A DNA stretch of 8,788 nucleotides from positions 1-8,788 of the forward strand of contig DAOWJU010000269.1 of NCBI GenBank assembly GCA_030640215.1, given 5' to 3'. The notes under the pieces were generated by a model. It ran no database searches. It had not been told where the DNA came from and saw only the letters and a program-made list of their open reading frames with translations. The DNA comes from Desulfuromonadales bacterium. Lineage in GTDB: Bacteria; Desulfobacterota; Desulfuromonadia; Desulfuromonadales; BM103. A program made the position numbers and the translations under genes. Below, one piece after another: positions 1 to 6,602 of the stretch. Numbering within the stretch: position 1 is the first letter of the stretch; every line of letters starts with the position of its first letter.

Positions 1-1309
1 CCTCTACAGAGGGCGTCTCATCCTCAACCGGCGCCCCGGGAGGCTCTAAATCAAGGTCAAGATCAAGATCGAGCTCTATTCCGCTAGCTGCCGTTTTTTC
101 CGCAGATTGCTTTTGCTCCGGTTCACCGGCATCAAGGGGAGGCAACTCCATATCGGAAGCCGCTTCTTCACCAACCATATCCAGAGTTTCGACATCATCG
201 ATTGCGCCATCAACCAAGGCAACGTCGGCAGTCACGTCAGCCTCAGCTTTCTCAGCAGTGACCTCCGTGCGCACATCAAGTTTATCCAGTTTTGCGGTAT
301 CCCCTACAGCCTCATAAATAACAGAAAGTGTCTCGGGAACAGTTGGATCATCAGGGAGGAGTTCTTTAAGCTCTTCATAGAAGCCCTGCAGGACAGTGAC
401 GCGCTCAGCCTGAAAGAAAGCATCTTTCCATTCTTCGAGTCGATCTCTGGCACGCTCAGATTCGCCTGCATCTATGCAGACCCGTACGTAATATTCACGG
501 AGTTCAAGATCGTCACCCTTCTGTTTGAGAAGATGTTTCAGGGTGAGACGGGCATTCGCAAAATCCTGGTTTGCGACATAGGCATCCGTCAGTGATTTAT
601 TTATATCGGGATCTTCAGGGGTATGTTTAAGCAGGCCTTTTAGAATTTTGACTGCTTTATCAGGGGAACCACTATTCAACAGTGCCTGGGCAAGCGGAAG
701 ACGTGAAGTCCCCTCTTCTGGGCAGATATCAAGGAACCGCTCGTAGAGCTTAACAACTTTGAGATGCTCCCCTTTTTCGGAGATGGGTGTGATGATCAGC
801 TGAAACTTCTCGAAGGCCTCTTCGTTGCGACCTGACGCCATGAGGTTTTCGGCAATTTTCGCCGCAAAATTCAGGTTATCAGGATCCAGATCAGCCATCT
901 TTTCCAACACTTCGATGGCTTCATTGTGCATCTCATTTTTATCGTAGAAAGAGACCAGATTGCGGTATTCGGTCAGGGCGTTACCGACCAAGCCCTGCTT
1001 CTCATTGAGCTCGGCGAGGCGGTGGTAGATATCCACTCGGGAGGGATCGATCTTCTGCATCTGCTTGAAGACCGCGATCGACTTCAGATAGAAGCCCGTT
1101 TCCGTGTAATGCTTGGCAACGACCTCGTATTCAGTCAGAGCCTCTTCACTACGTTTGTCACGACCAAGCAATTCAGCAAGTTTCTGCCGATTGCGCACAT
1201 CTTTAGGCGCAGCCTCAACCAGCTTTTTATATTCGCCGATAGCCTTCGGAATTTGCCCTTTAGAAAGGAATTTCTGGGCATTTGCGAGGAGTTTATCTTT
1301 ATTTGCCAA
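1..1309 (-). CDS. Tetratricopeptide-repeat protein with acidic Asp-Leu tail (3' end outside window)
   Basis: I translated the minus strand from a TTG at 1309 and it stays open for 436 codons to the window edge. Residues 1-345 are a chain of helix-turn-helix units with TPR spacing and consensus (e.g. KAIGEYKKLVEAAPKD near 22-37, KSIAVFKQMQKIDPS near 76-90, EAIEVLEKMADLDPD near 130-144, KAVKILKGLLKHTPED near 218-233). Residues 346-436 are acidic low-complexity sequence, including alternating Asp-Leu at 413-421. No signal peptide or membrane segment is visible in the part present, so it is probably cytoplasmic, or anchored by the missing C-terminus. TPR arrays are protein-binding scaffolds; the partner is unknown. 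The TTG start is chosen because an in-frame TAA lies eight codons upstream, no ATG lies between, and AGGGA (1320-1316) sits at a suitable distance. It follows the pgi terminator and has its own likely promoter. TPR family assignment is firm; specific function is not recognised. Confidence 0.85.
   Translation of the reverse strand, partial: MANKDKLLANAQKFLSKGQIPKAIGEYKKLVEAAPKDVRNRQKLAELLGRDKRSEEALTEYEVVAKHYTETGFYLKSIAVFKQMQKIDPSRVDIYHRLAELNEKQGLVGNALTEYRNLVSFYDKNEMHNEAIEVLEKMADLDPDNLNFAAKIAENLMASGRNEEAFEKFQLIITPISEKGEHLKVVKLYERFLDICPEEGTSRLPLAQALLNSGSPDKAVKILKGLLKHTPEDPDINKSLTDAYVANQDFANARLTLKHLLKQKGDDLELREYYVRVCIDAGESERARDRLEEWKDAFFQAERVTVLQGFYEELKELLPDDPTVPETLSVIYEAVGDTAKLDKLDVRTEVTAEKAEADVTADVALVDGAIDDVETLDMVGEEAASDMELPPLDAGEPEQKQSAEKTAASGIELDLDLDLDLEPPGAPVEDETPSVE
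51..76 (-). repeat. 6-bp microrepeat encoding an Asp-Leu run
   Basis: On the plus strand the hexamer TCAAGA/TCAAGG recurs about four times in slightly varied form (51-72). On the coding (minus) strand it gives an alternating Asp-Leu run at residues 413-421 of the TPR protein. The unit is two codons, so gain or loss of copies changes tail length without shifting the frame. Confidence 0.6.
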
Positions 1310-1351
1310 AGGTTTTCCCTGCTGAATTAATTACAAAACACATAAGACGGG

Positions 1352-1381
1352 ATTTTAAACGAAAAACTCCGGTTTTGTCAA
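1352..1381 (-). promoter_or_regulatory. Sigma70-type promoter for the TPR gene, overlapping the pgi terminator
   Basis: The minus strand has a perfect -35 box TTGACA (1381-1376), an 18-bp spacer, and a -10 box TAAAAT (1357-1352) matching TATAAT at 5 of 6 positions. Transcription would start near 1345, giving a leader of about 36 nt before the TTG start at 1309 with its AGGGA ribosome site. The -35 box is made of the last two loop bases and first four 3'-arm bases of the terminator hairpin, and the terminator T-tract lies in the spacer. Position and near-consensus sequence support it; there is no expression evidence. Confidence 0.6.
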
Positions 1382-1397
1382 GGAGACAAAACCGGAG
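1362..1397 (-). terminator. Rho-independent terminator after pgi
   Basis: On the minus strand a perfect 13-bp stem (CTCCGGTTTTGTC, 1397-1385, pairing with GACAAAACCGGAG, 1379-1367) encloses a 5-nt loop (1384-1380) and is followed at once by five T residues (1366-1362). It begins about 40 bp past the pgi stop codon and faces the right way to end the rluB-pgi transcript. On the plus strand no T-tract directly follows the stem and no gene would need it. Confidence 0.93.
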
Positions 1398-1437
1398 CCA
1401 GTGATCATTTTTCTTTAAAAATCAGCGGAATAGGTCG

Positions 1438-2838
1438 TTACTCACAAGTGAGAATTCTGGGCTTCAGCTGTGCTTTGATTGCCGCATACTCTGCAGCCTT
1501 CGCTTCGTAGCCTTGCCGCCCCATCAGCGCATAGGTGAACAGTTTGCCTTCCTCAACCCCTGGCTGATCCAGAGGGTTAACATCAAACAGGTACCCGGCA
1601 AAGAGCGTCTGAACCTCGAACAGATAGATCAAAGTACCGACCGTCTCCGGTGTAACACTGGGGACATGAATGGTGCAGTTGGATCGATGATTTCTAACCA
1701 GAGCCGCGGCAGTCGCCTGCTGTTCCACTCGAATCAATTCTCCCATGGTATGACCAGCCAGGTAGGACATCTTCGGCGCAGCCTCATAACCTGGAAGTTG
1801 CAAATCCTGATCAAATTCATCAACGGCAATAAAAGTGACAACCTTATCGAAGGGCCCCTCCATGTAGAGTTGCACCTGAGAGTGCTGATCCGTCGTACCA
1901 AGGGCACTGACAGGAGTTGGTCCGACATGCAGGACAGAGCCGTCGGTAGCGAACTTCTTGCCAAGACTTTCTGCCCAGAGTTGCCGAAACCAGTCGGCAA
2001 GATCTTTTAAGCGATCGCTGTACGGCATCAAGACTGACGTTTTCAGCCCTTTTTGATAGGCGAGGTATTGCAGGACCGCATTCAGGTAAGCCGGGTTGGT
2101 CTCCAGATCGCCATGACAAACAAAACGTGAGAAATCAGCAGCGCCCTTAAGAAGTCTGGAGATATCAACACCTACGCAGGCCAGTGGAAGCAAGCAGACT
2201 GGGGTAAAGGCAGTAAACCGACCGCCGACACCGGCGGGGATCGCGCAACTGCGGAAGCCTTCCCGATCAGCCAATTCTCGCAGGACGCCACTTTCAGGAT
2301 CTGTAATCAGTACAAAATGATCACGGTAACGTTCACCGACAGACGCTTCAACCCATTGCCTGGCCACCAGAAACTGACTGGTTGTCTCTACCGTCGTTCC
2401 TGACTTACTGATCACCAGGAAGCAGGTTCGTGCAGCCTCACAAAGAGCAAGATGGGCGGCAAAACCATCGGGATCAACATTATCAAGCACGTATAAACGC
2501 GGCAAGCTACCACGCTGCTCTTTAGATTGAAGGTTATGGCCGTAGCAAAGGGCATTGAACATTGCTGTGGTGCCTAGCGCAGAGCCACCAATTCCAAGCA
2601 CAATTAAATTGTCGAAACTCTTTTGAATTTCGCTGGCCAGACTGAGGACTTCATCAATAGCTTCAAGATTACCCGGCAAGTCAAAAAACGGTAGTTCGCC
2701 CTTATCTCGCCGCGCCTGAATGTGTTGATGGATTTCTTTTGTCTGCGAGACAAGACCAGCAATCTCTTTATCGTGGATACCAGCTTCAGACTGAATAGCA
2801 TCCGTCATCATGTTGGTGTAATCGAGAGAAATTGACAT
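1438..2838 (-). CDS. pgi: Glucose-6-phosphate isomerase (short form, 466 aa)
   Basis: Interconverts glucose 6-phosphate and fructose 6-phosphate in the cytoplasm (glycolysis/gluconeogenesis). Two SIS sugar-phosphate domains are visible. The first has the phosphate-binding loops GIGGSALG (82-89) and SKSGTT (144-149). The PGI signatures follow: GVGGRFTAF (203-211) and LFDVNPLDQPGVEEGK (417-432). Expected catalytic residues are present: Arg207, Glu290 (AESLGKK), His319 (TDQHSQ) and Lys432. At 466 residues it matches the roughly 450-residue Bacillus-type form more than the roughly 550-residue E. coli form; all core motifs are retained, so it is not truncated. The ATG at 2838 is preceded by a G-rich ribosome site (GGGGGTAGGG) in the 22-bp gap after rluB, suggesting co-transcription. 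It ends in TAA just before a strong terminator. Identification is secure. Confidence 0.96.
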   Translation of the reverse strand: MSISLDYTNMMTDAIQSEAGIHDKEIAGLVSQTKEIHQHIQARRDKGELPFFDLPGNLEAIDEVLSLASEIQKSFDNLIVLGIGGSALGTTAMFNALCYGHNLQSKEQRGSLPRLYVLDNVDPDGFAAHLALCEAARTCFLVISKSGTTVETTSQFLVARQWVEASVGERYRDHFVLITDPESGVLRELADREGFRSCAIPAGVGGRFTAFTPVCLLPLACVGVDISRLLKGAADFSRFVCHGDLETNPAYLNAVLQYLAYQKGLKTSVLMPYSDRLKDLADWFRQLWAESLGKKFATDGSVLHVGPTPVSALGTTDQHSQVQLYMEGPFDKVVTFIAVDEFDQDLQLPGYEAAPKMSYLAGHTMGELIRVEQQATAAALVRNHRSNCTIHVPSVTPETVGTLIYLFEVQTLFAGYLFDVNPLDQPGVEEGKLFTYALMGRQGYEAKAAEYAAIKAQLKPRILTCE

Positions 2839-2860
2839 ACCCTACCCCCACTCAGTTCAG

Positions 2861-3583
2861 TTATGGTTTACCACCAAGTTGCTTCAATCGTGTCACTTCC
2901 CGCTCAGTCAAGACACGCTTCTGCCCCGGCGCCAAGTCATGTAAAGTTAAAAAGGCATAGCCAATCCGAACCAGGCGACTGACCTGGTGGCCCAAGGCCT
3001 CACACATACGTCGAACCTGACGATTACGCCCTTCATGGATCGTCAGTTCAAACCAGGTGTGACCACCACGAAAGCGCAGGTTGGTAATTTTCGCTGGCGC
3101 AGTCACACCATCATCGAGGGTCACCCCCTCTTCCAGCGACTGTTTTGACTGTTCAGTTAATTGACCACGCACTTTGGCCAGATATTTTTTATCAACCTGG
3201 TGACTCGGATGAGCCAAGCGATTAGCCAAGTCACCATCATTGGTCATCAACAGCAATCCGGAAGTGTTAATATCAAGACGACCAACCGGAAAGAGGCGGA
3301 CGGGCAGATCACGAACAAGGTCGGTAACAACCGGCCGTCCTTCTGGATCTCTCAGAGTGGTGACCGTTCCAAGCGGTTTATTGAGAAGAATATAGACGAG
3401 TTCTTCTGCGGCCTTGAGTGGTTTGCCGTCAATCAGAATAGTACTGCTATCTGCATCAGCCTTATCACCCAGTTTGACAATTTGACCATCAACGCGGACG
3501 CGACCCGCAGCGATCAGTTCTTCGGCACGTCGGCGTGAGCAGAACCCCGCCGCTGCAATTATTTTTTGTAAACGTTGTTGCAT
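2861..3583 (-). CDS. rluB: 23S rRNA pseudouridine synthase, RsuA/RluB family
   Basis: Isomerises a uridine to pseudouridine in rRNA; the RluB branch modifies helix 80 of 23S rRNA near the peptidyl-transferase centre (position 2605 in E. coli). The 240-residue product starts with an S4 RNA-binding domain (about 2-60; RLQKIIAAAGFCSRRRAEELI matches family start sequences, which fixes the ATG). The catalytic domain carries the family motif GRLDINTSGLLLMTNDGD (101-118) with the presumed nucleophile Asp104, then the KKYLAKV strand (132-138) and EGRNRQVRRMCEALGH (184-199). The length is normal. No strong Shine-Dalgarno sequence precedes the ATG. It lies 22 bp upstream of pgi and is probably its operon partner. 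RsuA/RluB/RluE/RluF paralogues are hard to separate by eye; RluB is the best fit from the motifs and from its being the usual paralogue outside enterics. Confidence 0.9.
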   Translation of the reverse strand: MQQRLQKIIAAAGFCSRRRAEELIAAGRVRVDGQIVKLGDKADADSSTILIDGKPLKAAEELVYILLNKPLGTVTTLRDPEGRPVVTDLVRDLPVRLFPVGRLDINTSGLLLMTNDGDLANRLAHPSHQVDKKYLAKVRGQLTEQSKQSLEEGVTLDDGVTAPAKITNLRFRGGHTWFELTIHEGRNRQVRRMCEALGHQVSRLVRIGYAFLTLHDLAPGQKRVLTEREVTRLKQLGGKP

Positions 3584-3631
3584 ATTTTCAAACCATCAAA
3601 TTACTGTCAAAGGAGATAGAAACGTTACGTT

Positions 3632-3667
3632 GCAGGGTTAAAGCTCAACCCTGCTGAAGGCCAGCAG
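3632..3667 (-). other. Two overlapping, mutually exclusive hairpins between the oxidoreductase and rluB
   Basis: In the 131-bp gap, GCAGGGTT (3632-3639) pairs perfectly with AACCCTGC (3647-3654) around a 7-nt loop. CTGCTG (3651-3656) can pair instead with CAGCAG (3662-3667), and the two pairings share 3651-3654. Neither is followed by a T-tract on either strand, so a standard intrinsic terminator is not supported. The structure might slow transcription, shape the rluB leader, or protect the 3' end of the oxidoreductase mRNA. All of these roles are inference. Confidence 0.35.
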
Positions 3668-3714
3668 CTCATTGAGTGTCCGACAGGTTGCTATTACGGG
3701 TGAATGACAGCGGA

Positions 3715-4668
3715 TCAATGGTTCAATGCTGCAAAGAGTAAGCGATGGATAATCTCTGACAACCCGGTATTGTCCTCACCTTTGGAGAACATAGCCGTAA
3801 GGTCGGAGAAGACTCCACAATAATGATTGACCAGACGCGGTTTATCCGTTGCCAGGTTAAAGACCAGCGCTTCCTGATCAAAGAGATCCAGCGTAGCCAG
3901 TTCTTTGGCATGATCCAGCGTAACAATGCCATTTTCGTAACGCAGGCGCGTGGCCTTATAATTCTTGCCCAAGGCCCAGTTCGTATCAACAATTCCGAAG
4001 CCCTTTTTGTCTTGCTCCACAAAGCTGTAGATACCTGATCCTTGTATCTGAGCACACTTCAGAGAAGAAATAGCTGTCATGCGGCCATCAACAAGCTGCA
4101 TAGTGGCTGGATCTATCAAACGGGCCAGAGCACTGAGACCACTTGCGCCGCTATCTGTCCAGGCACCGACCTTGCCAACAGCACCTAGAGTCAGCTTACC
4201 ATCCATGTAATATGGGTCAGCAAAGCAGGTATCAAAACCGAGCAAGCTGCCAAGATCAAAATTGTGTGATTCACGCTGCTCACGCCACCAGTCGACTTCG
4301 CGACCATATGCTGGATGAAATACTGTATAGAGAGGCAACTTACGAGTACGGGCAGCGGTCAAGAGAGCATCCATTTCCGATTGGCTGGTACAAAGCGGCT
4401 TCTCGACAATTGCGATCCGATCAGATTCAATAACCCGCATAGCCACTTCAAAATGTGTGGAGGTCGGTGTTGAGACCAGAAAGGCATCCGCATTCGACTT
4501 CTTCAGCATTTTTTCCAGATCGTCATGAAACTGAACGCTGCCAGGCAGTTCCTCGGCCTTATTCGGGTCCAGATCGTGGGCATCGATCAGTTTGATACCG
4601 GGAGTGTGCGTAATGGCCTGCATCTGGTAGTTGGCAATCTTGCCGATGCCGATCAGTGCTATCTGCAT
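3715..4668 (-). CDS. Gfo/Idh/MocA-family NAD(P)-dependent oxidoreductase
   Basis: A 317-residue cytoplasmic oxidoreductase, probably acting on a sugar, inositol-like or other polyol substrate that cannot be named from sequence. The N-terminal Rossmann fold begins MQIALIGIGKIANY, with the dinucleotide loop GIGKIA (7-12). VSTPTSTHFEVA (65-76) and the family hallmark EKP (89-91, in VEKPLCTS) follow. The C-terminal half is the substrate-binding alpha/beta domain, with GAWTDSGASGLSALARLIDP (168-187) where catalytic-site residues usually sit. The usual family length is about 320-370 residues, so this is complete but short. AGGAG precedes the ATG at a suitable spacing. Gaps of 144 bp upstream and 131 bp downstream suggest an independent unit or a loose operon member. 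Family is clear; substrate is unknown. Confidence 0.85.
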   Translation of the reverse strand: MQIALIGIGKIANYQMQAITHTPGIKLIDAHDLDPNKAEELPGSVQFHDDLEKMLKKSNADAFLVSTPTSTHFEVAMRVIESDRIAIVEKPLCTSQSEMDALLTAARTRKLPLYTVFHPAYGREVDWWREQRESHNFDLGSLLGFDTCFADPYYMDGKLTLGAVGKVGAWTDSGASGLSALARLIDPATMQLVDGRMTAISSLKCAQIQGSGIYSFVEQDKKGFGIVDTNWALGKNYKATRLRYENGIVTLDHAKELATLDLFDQEALVFNLATDKPRLVNHYCGVFSDLTAMFSKGEDNTGLSEIIHRLLFAALNH

Positions 4669-4716
4669 AATTTCTTGCTCCTGAGAGAAAGTGTATTAAC
4701 AATTCAGTAATTAATG

Positions 4717-4737
4717 AAGCATATTCCACGAATGCTT
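4717..4737. promoter_or_regulatory. Dyad upstream of the oxidoreductase gene (possible operator)
   Basis: AAGCAT (4717-4722) and ATGCTT (4732-4737) form an inverted repeat around a 9-nt spacer, about 50 bp upstream of the oxidoreductase start. The spacing suits a dimeric regulator, but six-base arms can occur by chance and I found no convincing -35/-10 pair beside it. Tentative. Confidence 0.2.
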
Positions 4738-4755
4738 TCACGTAAAATATCGACT

Positions 4756-4810
4756 TTACAGCTTATGCGCCATAGCCTTAGTGACAGCAGACTACCATCC
4801 TTACAGCTTA
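4756..4810. repeat. Pair of 10-bp direct repeats, TTACAGCTTA
   Basis: TTACAGCTTA occurs at 4756-4765 and again at 4801-4810, exactly 45 bp apart start to start, in the 144-bp gap between the BioD-DRTGG stop and the oxidoreductase start. On the transcribed strand it reads TAAGCTGTAA. The flanks differ, so this is not a larger duplication. It could be paired regulator sites or chance. Confidence 0.3.
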
Positions 4811-4812
4811 GT

Positions 4813-5910
4813 TCATCCAAGCAGAGCGTCAATGGCGTTAAAGTTAAAACGCTTGTCAGCAAGCGACATGACCAGATCAATCTTCTGAGTATCCTTGGCA
4901 TTGAGTTTGGAAACATCATCATTGATAGTATTGAAAACATCCGCCGTGGTGCGCTTGGTACGCATATAGGGGATGCCGCTGCGATCCAGAATCTTTTGCG
5001 TGATAGCGCTGATTTTGGCGACCCCCGGGATGACCAGTCCTGCCAGTAAATGCTTATACTCCGGCAGATTGTAAATATTAGCCAAGGTCACCAGTAATTC
5101 ATCGCGACTACTGGTGACGATTACCAGAGAAGATTCTTTCAGCAGCTCGGTTACTCGCTGAGTTGCGGCAGAGCCAATCTGCAAGTGATGAACGATCTGT
5201 CCGGCGGTATCCTGGATCCCTTGTAATTCAACATCGAGAGTCTGGCTGATGCGGCGCAGCGTCGGGTTGGCCAGAATCGGTTGGTAATTGAAGCCACCGA
5301 TCACTTTAAAAGGTTCTGCGGCAAACGCCATCTCCAGATAGCGTAAAGTTTTCTCGCGCTTTTCACGCACGATCTTGTTGACAAGAATAGCACGAACCTC
5401 GGCCCCTTCCTTCTCAAACAGGGCAAGATTCATATGTGCCGCATCAACCACACTACCAAGCCCCCCACCGGTCACCATAACAACCGGTGCGTCGGCCAGC
5501 TTGGCAACGCGTGCGTTGGAGAAGCCCATAATTGACCCAACCCCGGTGTGACCCGCACCTTCAATAATCAGAAAATCGTTCTTACGATCCAGTTCGGCAA
5601 TGGCATCAAGCATCCTCTTCTCCATTTCGACACTGGAGAGTTCGCCGTCGAGAAGCCTTTGTGTATCACCTGGCATAAGTACCAGCGGTGACATCAGCGC
5701 AAGGTCATCCTCAAGCCCAAAGACTTCTGCCATCAAGGCTGCGTCCTTGTCGGCAACCATGCCGTTCTCGGCAACCGTCGGCTTCGGGCCAAGCGGCTTG
5801 ATGAAGCCAACGCGCTCATATTTCTTGAGCGCCATGTACATCAACGAGAGGCTGGTGGTGGTTTTACCGCTATTCTGTCCCGTAGCGGCGACAAAGACTT
5901 TTCGGGCCAT
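4813..5910 (-). CDS. BioD-like P-loop ATPase with DRTGG domain (stand-alone phosphotransacetylase N-terminal module)
   Basis: A 365-residue protein resembling the regulatory N-terminal part of long-form phosphate acetyltransferases (the 'BioD-like' group) without the catalytic acetyltransferase domain. Residues 1-210 form a dethiobiotin-synthetase/CobQ-like NTPase: P-loop ATGQNSGKTTTS (9-20) with Lys16, then FIIEGAG-like IIEGAGH (115-121) and VVMVTGGGLGSVVDA (143-157). Residues about 215-330 fit a DRTGG domain (LVIVTSSRDELL at 262-273; AGLVIPGVAKIS at 290-301; DRSGIPYM at 309-316), with the Thr-Gly-Gly part degenerate. No membrane segment is present. AGGAG lies six bases before the ATG. It starts 30 bp after the hydrolase stop, so the two are probably co-transcribed. 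The architecture is clear; the role, perhaps sensing nucleotides or metabolites in acyl-CoA/acyl-phosphate metabolism, is inference. Confidence 0.85.
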   Translation of the reverse strand: MARKVFVAATGQNSGKTTTSLSLMYMALKKYERVGFIKPLGPKPTVAENGMVADKDAALMAEVFGLEDDLALMSPLVLMPGDTQRLLDGELSSVEMEKRMLDAIAELDRKNDFLIIEGAGHTGVGSIMGFSNARVAKLADAPVVMVTGGGLGSVVDAAHMNLALFEKEGAEVRAILVNKIVREKREKTLRYLEMAFAAEPFKVIGGFNYQPILANPTLRRISQTLDVELQGIQDTAGQIVHHLQIGSAATQRVTELLKESSLVIVTSSRDELLVTLANIYNLPEYKHLLAGLVIPGVAKISAITQKILDRSGIPYMRTKRTTADVFNTINDDVSKLNAKDTQKIDLVMSLADKRFNFNAIDALLG

Positions 5911-5940
5911 AGAGACTCCTAAAATTCAGTAGTGCGTGAT

Positions 5941-6516
5941 TCACCCTCTTGCCTTGACCAGTTTCGACACTGCCCTGAATTGCTCGTGGGTCGATTTCTG
6001 CAGCATCTGAAACAGGACAGTTTCGGCAGTGGTTATCACGGCACCTGCCTGAGCAGAGTTGGCAACACCGGTCAGATAATCAGTCTTGTTGCGCGAGCAG
6101 ATTGCATCACGAACCAGATGAACATGATAACCGTCCTCAAGCAGGCCAAGAACCGTTTGGTAGACACAGACATGTGTTTCCATGCCGGTTATTATCACCT
6201 GACTGCGACCTGTCTCTTTTAGAGCGGCCAGAAAGTTCGGCTCTCCGCAACAGCCAAAGCTGACTTTTTCGATGACGGTGTTTTTGCAGGCCCCTACCAA
6301 TTCCGGAACGGTGTGACCGATCCCTTTAGGATACTGTTCTGTTGTCACCACCGGGAAACCGAGCAGTTCCGCTCCGTTAATCAGCATCTCGACCGTGTCC
6401 CGTAAACGCAGGTAAACATCTTGCGGCATCGCTGGCACCAGACGTTCCTGAATATCAATAACCACCAGAACGGCATTATCCACATCCAGTTTGAACTTAT
6501 CAAAATCGTTCGACAT
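5941..6516 (-). CDS. Isochorismatase-family cysteine hydrolase
   Basis: A 191-residue Rossmann-like cysteine hydrolase of the isochorismatase/nicotinamidase superfamily. Members cleave amides, ureides or vinyl ethers; the substrate here is not recognisable. The expected catalytic triad is Asp21 (VVIDIQERL), Lys84 (VIEKVSFGC) and Cys117 (GMETHVCVYQT). The stretch TEQYPKGIGHTVPEL (59-73) and SFGCCGEPNF (86-95) place it with the ISOC1/YcaC-like group, not with nicotinamidases (no obvious metal site) or true isochorismatases (no carrier-protein domain). The length is typical. GAGGT sits about seven bases before the ATG. It lies 86 bp after the MaoC remnant and 30 bp before the BioD-DRTGG gene. 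It is intact, so it could remain expressed even though the gene upstream is broken. Confidence 0.88.
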   Translation of the reverse strand: MSNDFDKFKLDVDNAVLVVIDIQERLVPAMPQDVYLRLRDTVEMLINGAELLGFPVVTTEQYPKGIGHTVPELVGACKNTVIEKVSFGCCGEPNFLAALKETGRSQVIITGMETHVCVYQTVLGLLEDGYHVHLVRDAICSRNKTDYLTGVANSAQAGAVITTAETVLFQMLQKSTHEQFRAVSKLVKARG

Positions 6517-6602
6517 AAAAGCACCTCACATAAATAAAAGAATTAAAACAAGAGCATATCTCACACACCAGAACCAAGCGTCACTTTTCACTGTAATGAG
6601 CT

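Noticed and set aside
1513..2010. Plus-strand open frame of 165 codons inside pgi
   Set aside because: Antisense to strongly conserved pgi motifs, with no recognisable domain. The same holds for the plus-strand frames at 107-595 and 926-1330 over the TPR gene, and for the minus-strand frames over the ATPase gene.
3582..3610. Promoter with TTGACA (3610-3605) and AAATAT (3587-3582) before rluB
   Set aside because: The -10 box would overlap the rluB ATG, so transcription would start inside the gene. The S4-domain N-terminus supports the annotated start, so the match is probably chance.
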